A program made the translations under genes and the position numbers. 64,000 bases of DNA from contig CAKTEE010000008.1 of assembly GCA_934546985.1 (NCBI GenBank), positions 13,095-77,094 on the forward strand. Direction: 5' to 3'. Positions 58,819 through 64,000 of this stretch are shown here, piece by piece (positions within the stretch are counted from its first letter, which is position 1; every line of letters starts with the position of its first letter). Below the pieces are notes generated by a model that was given only the letters and a program-made list of their open reading frames with translations, was not told where the DNA came from and did not search any database. This DNA comes from an uncultured Eubacteriales bacterium (lineage in GTDB: Bacteria; Bacillota; Clostridia; Oscillospirales; Acutalibacteraceae).

Positions 58819-59682
58819 TTAATCTAATGCAAGAGATAAATACGCACCCATACCCTGCGTCATATTAAAACTGGTATCTTCGCAGCGGAGCATTCCATAC
58901 CAATACTTTTCAAAATTTATTCCTTTCGGCGGAATCCAACAGGGATTGCAATGGAAAATAAAAGTTTCGTTTTGAGGAAAATTTTCCAAAAGCAGATTCA
59001 AAAAAATACCAAAATACTGTGATGGAATAGTCAATTCATATATAACAACGGCTTCATCACAAAATTTATAAAACGCATATCCATAATCCGTACACAAAAC
59101 GCCGCCCCCAACGGAAAAGGCTTCCTCCACTGCATATTGTATATGGCAATCCGGCCACTGGACACTATTTGAAGCTTGGAGAAAGAAATTTCTCTGCTTG
59201 ATAATACCAGCAATTGACACAGATAGTTTTTGACAGCTCCCGCTGCCATATGCAGTTAACTCTTCCTTTGACAATTTTAATACTTTTCTTTGAAAAAAGC
59301 GCTGATAACCGCATTTTTTATAGAATTCAAATAAACTTTCCTCTGCCGGTACAAGTATGGTGTTCGCAATCCCGCGTCCTTTGCCTAATTCAGAAGCGGC
59401 ATCAACTAACTGTTTCATATATCCTCTACCCCTGTACTCCGGCAATGTACAGGCGGCATACAAATATTGTGCTGGGAAAACCTGCCCCTGAACATTCAGT
59501 TTTGCAGGCAAAAGGAAAAGCATCGCCGCAGGCAGCTCTTGATTATGATAATAAACCAACGTATTTTCTGGTTTCATTTGCTTTTGAAAAAAAGAATCAA
59601 TATATGCTTCGGAATCTCCAAAGCATATCTGCCAAATCTTTTTCAGTCCTTCTACATTTGTTTTGTTTGCCAAAGCAATCAT
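58819..59682 (-). CDS. GNAT family N-acetyltransferase
   Basis: 287 residues. The acetyl-CoA loop motif is YAACTLPEYRGRGYMKQLVDAASELGKGRG, preceded by SEAYIDSFFQKQM and AAMLFLLP. A C-terminal ~130 residues are specific to a clostridial subgroup. Substrate unknown. Adjacent to a DUF2156 protein, another GNAT-fold enzyme. Confidence 0.88.
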   Translation of the reverse strand: MIALANKTNVEGLKKIWQICFGDSEAYIDSFFQKQMKPENTLVYYHNQELPAAMLFLLPAKLNVQGQVFPAQYLYAACTLPEYRGRGYMKQLVDAASELGKGRGIANTILVPAEESLFEFYKKCGYQRFFQRKVLKLSKEELTAYGSGSCQKLSVSIAGIIKQRNFFLQASNSVQWPDCHIQYAVEEAFSVGGGVLCTDYGYAFYKFCDEAVVIYELTIPSQYFGIFLNLLLENFPQNETFIFHCNPCWIPPKGINFEKYWYGMLRCEDTSFNMTQGMGAYLSLALD

Positions 59683-59694
59683 ATTTACCCCCGC

Positions 59695-60582
59695 TTATCC
59701 CCGAAAAACCGCAATATATTTTTCAAGAAGAATCGACGGATGATAAGACAATTTCGCTTTTCTGAGTCCTTCAACACCCACATCCTCTTCCCGATTAATA
59801 TACCGGTATTCACTCAGATTTCTCACAGCAAATTCGCGGTTAATCATTGGATATGCACCATTAACATTAGCAAGCGCCTTTTCAACATGCACACAAAATA
59901 TCTGAGAAGTAATTTCTTCTCCAAACGTATAAGCAACTACCTCTCCATTCACACGTAAAAGCCCTCCGGAAAGGTTTAACTCCTCAAAATAATCCAATGC
60001 CTTGTCCACCATTTCCAGTTCTGTTAAAACACTGGAAGTTGCACCGGAACCTTTTTCCTGTTCCCAGCGCCTATTAAAAGCACGGCATTCTGAAATATTT
60101 TGTTTGGTGATGTCCTCATAACTCCAATCATTTTCCCGAATAAATCGGGCAATATGGTTGCGCTTAGCATGATATTTTTTCCCGGCAAGGTTCATAAGAT
60201 CCTCAGACAAATAAATATAGTCAAAATCATTCCTGCTGGGTACATAATCAAAAGCGCCGGGCATCAGCTGTTCCAGCATATCGATTGCCTGTTTGGTCAC
60301 ACCGTACATGCAAAATGATTTTCCGCACTGCTGTGAATCTTCATAAATTCTTTGTATAGCGTCACGAAAATCCCCCTCACCGGCAGGAAAACAATAACAA
60401 TAATGATCCGTGCCGCTTTTTGATAAGAAAAAATCTTTATATTTTGCAATACGTGTTTGATAGGCATTCGACCAAAGAAATATATTCCCAAAGCTATATT
60501 CACAACCAAAATACTGTGATTTTGCCAACGTCTGTTTTACCCATTGTTTATCGGACAGCGTTGGAAAATGAAAATCCAACAT
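59695..60582 (-). CDS. DUF2156 (GNAT-fold, LPG-synthase C-terminal-like)
   Basis: 295 residues. DUF2156 (PF09924) pattern: SYGFGNIFLW-like YSFGNIFLWSNAYQ, FDYIYLSEDLMNLAGKKYHAKRNHIARF, GGLLRVNGEVVAYTFGE, INREEDVGVEGLRKAKLSYHP. Related to the aminoacyl-lipid transferase domain of MprF; soluble here. Function unproven. Confidence 0.9.
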   Translation of the reverse strand: MLDFHFPTLSDKQWVKQTLAKSQYFGCEYSFGNIFLWSNAYQTRIAKYKDFFLSKSGTDHYCYCFPAGEGDFRDAIQRIYEDSQQCGKSFCMYGVTKQAIDMLEQLMPGAFDYVPSRNDFDYIYLSEDLMNLAGKKYHAKRNHIARFIRENDWSYEDITKQNISECRAFNRRWEQEKGSGATSSVLTELEMVDKALDYFEELNLSGGLLRVNGEVVAYTFGEEITSQIFCVHVEKALANVNGAYPMINREFAVRNLSEYRYINREEDVGVEGLRKAKLSYHPSILLEKYIAVFRG

Positions 60583-61248
60583 TTAAAAAAGCTCCTTTAA
60601 ACAGCAATATATTTTTTCATGTATTTCATCTACTGTCAGCGGTTCTCCGCTTTCTGCACAGGAAATTACATTCCATTTCATCACTTTTGCTGCATAGGCG
60701 GCTGTTTTTCTGCATGCACACAAATATTCGGTATTTGCCTCATGCACATCTTTCCGGATATCATTGCCTTTATACCGCTTAGATAAAAGCTTCTGTGATG
60801 CCTCAATAGGCATATCAAGATACATCACCGTGTCCGGGCGTGGAATCCCCATACGGTTATATTCTAAATCATGCAGCCAATCCAGATACGCTGCCCATAC
60901 GCTTTCCGGCAGTTTAACCATTTGATGCACCGCATTAGAAGAAACATAACGGTCGGCCAGAATCAATTTTCCTGAAAGATAATCTTCTTTCCAATAGCGC
61001 TGATAGCTGGCATATCGGTCGGCAGCATAAAAAACCGACGCTGCATAAGCATTGACATCCTCAGGATTACTGCCAAACTGACCCGCCAGATACATTTTTA
61101 CTAAAGTACTGGATGGGTCATTATAATCAGGAAGCTTAATTTGATGGGTTTGAATACCGCATTGTTCTAATTTCGCTTTTAGTAATTTCGTCTGCGTTGT
61201 TTTCCCGCTCCCGTCTAAACCTTCAATTACAATTAACTTTCCTGCCAT
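60583..61248 (-). CDS. tmk: Thymidylate kinase
   Basis: 221 residues. P-loop VIEGLDGSGKTTQTKLL near the N-terminus, DR(Y) in LILADRYVSSNAVHQM, and PDTVMYLDMPIEASQKLLSKR. Phosphorylates dTMP to dTDP. The frame extends to 61350, but MAGKLIVIEG at 61248 is the usual start, with GAGGAAG upstream. Confidence 0.92.
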   Translation of the reverse strand: MAGKLIVIEGLDGSGKTTQTKLLKAKLEQCGIQTHQIKLPDYNDPSSTLVKMYLAGQFGSNPEDVNAYAASVFYAADRYASYQRYWKEDYLSGKLILADRYVSSNAVHQMVKLPESVWAAYLDWLHDLEYNRMGIPRPDTVMYLDMPIEASQKLLSKRYKGNDIRKDVHEANTEYLCACRKTAAYAAKVMKWNVISCAESGEPLTVDEIHEKIYCCLKELF

Positions 61249-61488
61249 TGCCAACAACACTTCCTCAATTAAGACTAATATCCCCATATCACACAAGAAT
61301 ATAGAACAACTAAATATATTAATTATATCAAATTGAGAAGAAAATAACAATCTTTTCTACCGAAAAGGGTATTATACGGCAGGCTAAAAGCATACCTCTT
61401 ATTTTCTGCAATCATTTGCCTTTTATACTGTAAGAAAGCAAGTACGTTATCACATGCATACTTATTTTTTCCGAGGAAAAATTAAAAT

Positions 61489-61535
61489 AATGCGTTTAGT
61501 GAAAAGCTGAATTTATGCTTCACACAAAACGCATT
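61489..61535. repeat. Strong inverted repeat beside the IS30 relic
   Basis: AATGCGTTT 61489-61497 pairs with AAACGCATT 61527-61535, extended by GTGAA/TTCAC. No T-run follows. It could be a terminator of older design or an insertion-sequence end. 61249-61488 shows no gene. Confidence 0.4.
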
Positions 61536-61794
61536 GCTTAATTACTTTAGATAATCTCCAATGGGGCTCTGGTTATACTGCTTGATTACTTTAATGATAA
61601 TAGAAACGTCAGGCCGCACTGTTTCTTCAACAATTTTATACTGTATACGGTTCTTATCGAGCGTTTTTTGTATTGCTCCACTTCATCACGAACCTGCTTT
61701 GCCGCATATACATGCTCGGCTTCCTCCTCCTTGAGCATGAAATGTAGCGTCCGCTTATAGGTTCGCATTTTGATTTGATATACCTGAATCCATG

Positions 61795-62345
61795 CATCCT
61801 CTCCCTGTATGTAATAGGCATAGAAAAACGTCCTGACGAAATAGACACAAGCAAAGAATTTGGGCATTGGGAAATGGACACCGTTTATTCAAGCAAGAAA
61901 CCGTCGAAGAAAACCCTTCTTGTTTTGTCGGAGCGGAAAAGCCGTAAATAAAAAGAACGCCAGACAAGACGGTGCAAAGCGTTGTAAAAGCCCTTAACCG
62001 GATAAAACGTAAATACGGCGCGCTGTTTTCAAAAATTTTCAAATCTATTACCGTTGACAATGGCGTTGAATTTTCAGACGTGAAAGAACTGGAATGTTTT
62101 GTACTATCTGTACTATATATAAAGGCAAAAGGACGAAATTCTTTTACTGTCACACTTATTCTTCTTATGAACGCGGGACGAATGAGAACATAAACAAGAT
62201 GATACGGCGGCGCTATCCAAAGGGAACAAATTTTGGAAAAACAAGCACCGACGCAATTAAAGAACTGGAAGACTGGATAAATATCTACGGAAAGTGTTAG
62301 AATGGAAAACGTCTGAAATGGTTTTCTGAGAATGTCTTTTAGCCC
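61795..62345 (+). pseudogene. IS30-family transposase relic
   Basis: Plus-strand fragments in three frames: IEKRPDEIDTSKEFGHWEMDTVYSSKK, then KTLLVLSERKSRK with a stop, then FKSITVDNGVEFSD, and in another frame YCHTYSSYERGTNENINKMIRRRYPKGTNFGKTS. These are the IS30 catalytic-core motifs (W-E-MDTV, DNG-EF, YSS-ERG-NEN). Several frameshifts and stops show it is dead. The N-terminal third is missing. Clear terminal repeats were not found. Confidence 0.8.
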
Positions 62346-62427
62346 TCCAAAATCAAACATAAAAATTTTTTAGATTTTTTTCGCATTTACTCTGGACATT
62401 TCCGTCCTGCTTTTACGAAAAACCTAC

Positions 62428-62456
62428 TGTCACTTTAACAAATATTGTTGTATAAT
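62428..62456 (+). promoter_or_regulatory. Promoter of the LURP-one gene
   Basis: TGTCAC 62428-62433, 17 bp, TATAAT 62451-62456. Confidence 0.55.
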
Positions 62457-62486
62457 ATAGCCAAACATAGAATGAAGAGGATAAAA

Positions 62487-62954
62487 ATGAAACTATTGTT
62501 TAAACAACGTTTGTTTTCTTGGTTTGACAGTTATGACATTTACGACGAGAACATGCAAACGGTTTTTACCGTACAAGGTAAATTGGCATGGGGACATCTA
62601 TTGGAAATATACGATAGAAACCATAATCACGCCGCCACACTAAAGGAACGGGTTCTGACTTTTTTGCCTAAGTTCGAAATTTACATTGGAGGACAAATGA
62701 TTGGCGAAGTAAAAAAAGAGTTCACTTTATTTAAGCCATCTTTTTCGTTAAGCTGTCATGATTGGCAAGTAGACGGCGATTTCTGGGAATGGGATTATAA
62801 AATTACCTCCAACGGAAAAATGATTGCAACCATAGAAAAACAATTATTCAACTGGACAGATACTTATGTTATTGACGTTTTTCACCCACAGGATAGTTTA
62901 CTCGCCTTAATGGTGGTACTCGCCATTGACGCTGTAAAATGCAGCGGAGAGTAA
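62487..62954 (+). CDS. LURP-one-related protein
   Basis: 155 residues of the LURP-one/tubby-like fold (PF04525): LFKQRLFSWFDSYDIYDENMQTVFTVQGKLAWGHLLEIYD, then KFEIYIGGQMIGEVKKEFTLFKPSF and IATIEKQLFNWTDTYVIDV. ATG 62487 follows AGAGGATAAAA. Function unknown in bacteria. 62955-63110 downstream has no gene. Confidence 0.85.
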   Translation: MKLLFKQRLFSWFDSYDIYDENMQTVFTVQGKLAWGHLLEIYDRNHNHAATLKERVLTFLPKFEIYIGGQMIGEVKKEFTLFKPSFSLSCHDWQVDGDFWEWDYKITSNGKMIATIEKQLFNWTDTYVIDVFHPQDSLLALMVVLAIDAVKCSGE

Positions 62955-63110
62955 AAAAGCAGAGACTTCGGCAAAATAGGATATTATTTCGATTAGTGCA
63001 CCGGCAGAAGTAATTTTTTGCTGGTGTATTTTATAACGGCTATTTGGGACACTGTACCAATTCCAATTAAGCTCACAACTATCCGCCAAACATATGGTTT
63101 ACCATATACC

Positions 63111-63145
63111 AAAAACTGCCGGATACAAATCCGACAGTTTTTTTG
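63111..63145 (+). terminator. Terminator downstream of the LURP-one gene
   Basis: A 14-bp near-perfect stem (63111-63124 with 63129-63142) is followed by TTTTTTT. Confidence 0.8.
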
Positions 63146-63209
63146 TTGTTCATGGACTATGAAAAAGATCTTTTCTGAATTTTCATTAGAGATTTGAACC
63201 CACGTAATA

Positions 63210-63527
63210 TCACTTTTCAATAAATTTTACAGCAGTACCATAAGCGATAACCTCTGCTGCACCTTGCATAACAGCTGCTGAAGCATAGCGAATATTTACA
63301 ACTGCATCTGCACCCAACTGTTCAGCTTCCAATACCATACGCTTTGTAGCAAGCGTACGGGCTTCGTTCATCATTTCATTATAAGCTTTCAATTCTCCAC
63401 CCACAAGTGTTTTGAAACTTTGCGTAATATCCCTTCCGATATTCTTACTTTGAATCGTGCTTCCTCGCACTAAACCAAGCATTTCCAATTCTTTTCCGGT
63501 AATATAATCAGTATTTACTAAGATTAT
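63210..63527 (-). CDS. YbjQ family protein
   Basis: YbjQ/UPF0145 (PF01906): EMLGLVRGSTIQSKNIGRDITQSFKTLVGGELKAYNEMMNEARTLATKRMVLEAEQLGADAVVNIRYASAAVMQGAAEVIAYGTAV. The conserved N-terminus ILVNTDYITGKE continues upstream of the first TTG (63488) without ATG/GTG. GGGGAGG sits 8 bases before ATA 63527, so I place a rare ATA start there; TTG 63488 (92 residues) is the alternative. Oligomeric, metal-related protein of unknown role. Confidence 0.8.
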   Translation of the reverse strand: MILVNTDYITGKELEMLGLVRGSTIQSKNIGRDITQSFKTLVGGELKAYNEMMNEARTLATKRMVLEAEQLGADAVVNIRYASAAVMQGAAEVIAYGTAVKFIEK

Positions 63528-63735
63528 CTTCTTCGCCTCCCCTTATTTCTTTAATCCTCTCAATACACACATAAAGTAAAATACCCACAATCCCTAAAGG
63601 TATTATTAAAAGTGCGTATTTACAAATTTCCGGCAATATTATAACCAACATACCAAAATATAGCACAAGGTATAATGTAATAATTATAGTTATAACAATC
63701 GGCGCTATGCAGCTCTTCCATCTCCCATTTTTCAT
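63508..63735 (-). CDS. Small two-helix membrane protein
   Basis: 75 residues with two hydrophobic segments (IAPIVITIIITLYLVLYFGMLVII and ALLIIPLGIVGILLYVCI) and a charged tail. It overlaps the YbjQ gene and is probably co-transcribed with it. Function unknown. No gene lies in 63736-63887. Confidence 0.7.
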   Translation of the reverse strand: MKNGRWKSCIAPIVITIIITLYLVLYFGMLVIILPEICKYALLIIPLGIVGILLYVCIERIKEIRGGEEDNLSKY

Positions 63736-63887
63736 ATTATCATCACCTTATTTTTATCATATGATAGATTCACAGAAAAAAAACAATACAGAATCTGCAA
63801 AACAGCTTTTTTGCTACTTTTTTGCTATTTACTATTTTCTATTATTTCAAAATTGACAAGACTTGCATAGTGAAAAATGAAGAAATA

Positions 63888-63924
63888 AAAAATCGACAAG
63901 GTACTCACGTACCTTGTCGATTTT

Positions 63925-63925
<1 letters not shown>
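63888..63925 (-). terminator. Terminator of tRNA-Cys
   Basis: A 17-bp perfect stem (63888-63904 with 63909-63925) starts at the tRNA 3' end, with a T-run on minus. Confidence 0.85.
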
Positions 63926-63998
<73 letters not shown>

Positions 63999-64000
63999 GT

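Noticed and set aside
61586..62360. Minus-strand open frames in the IS30 region
   Set aside because: The plus strand carries clear though broken IS30 transposase motifs; the minus frames lack family patterns.

Overview
The window is a low-GC, spore-forming Firmicute chromosome, most likely class Clostridia. It carries the spore-coat genes cotJA-cotJB-cotJC, ECF and heterodimeric ABC transporters, and typical clostridial housekeeping genes. Most of it is one integrated phage-type element of about 48.75 kb, from 5281 to 54035. I worked by reading alone, without database searches, so family names rest on recognised motifs and gene order.

Central observation: the element sits inside the spore-coat gene cotJC. 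Codons 1-31 of cotJC (5189-5281) lie directly behind cotJA and cotJB at the left end. The remaining ~172 codons (from 54036) lie at the right end, 26 bp after the stop of a large serine recombinase. Joining the ends at the shared GGAGG restores an uninterrupted ~203-residue CotJC in frame and on the same strand. This is the arrangement of the sigK skin element and of SPbeta in spsM, where excision during sporulation rebuilds a mother-cell gene. The rebuilt phage and bacterial sites are both dyads centred on the same GG dinucleotide.

Layout. 1-5300 (host): end of an unknown gene, two ABC half-transporters, an ECF S component, cotJA, cotJB and the cotJC 5' piece. 5300-18957 (element, minus strand): a DUF6037-like gene, M23 endolysin, EcoRI-type methyltransferase, holin, a large tail fibre with two SGNH domains, tail proteins, a tape measure broken by a frameshift, and two tail chaperones. 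18985-26230: an island inside the tail operon with two divergent units. One is a ribbon-helix-helix repressor, a small ORF and a BRO antirepressor with a candidate antisense RNA between them (like P22 immI arc/sar/ant). The other is a plus-strand three-gene cassette of TerB-N protein, BrxD-like ATPase and Lhr/BrxHI-like helicase, probably anti-phage. 26235-35715: major tail protein, connectors, capsid, scaffold (with a tRNA-like minihelix upstream), minor capsid, portal, terminase. 35898-46691: late regulator, a secreted Cys-rich moron, YopX, MT-A70 methylase, RusA, DnaB, DnaD-like initiator, SSB, RecT, YqaJ exonuclease and early small proteins. 46700-52540: an unusually crowded regulatory region with about nine small HTH/RHH proteins, each with palindromic operators, a duplicated immunity cassette, a YefM/YoeB pair, a LexA-boxed 32-residue gene and a DUF4160/DUF2442/HTH module. 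52590-54005: serine recombinase. 54036-64000 (host): cotJC 3' piece, U32 peptidase, MltG, 5-formyl-THF cyclo-ligase, DJ-1, GNAT, DUF2156, thymidylate kinase, a decayed IS30 transposase, a LURP-one protein, YbjQ and tRNA-Cys.

How it may work: structural, lysis, replication and recombination modules are essentially complete, but the tape measure is frameshifted. The element may therefore be partly domesticated while keeping the recombinase and att sites needed to restore cotJC.
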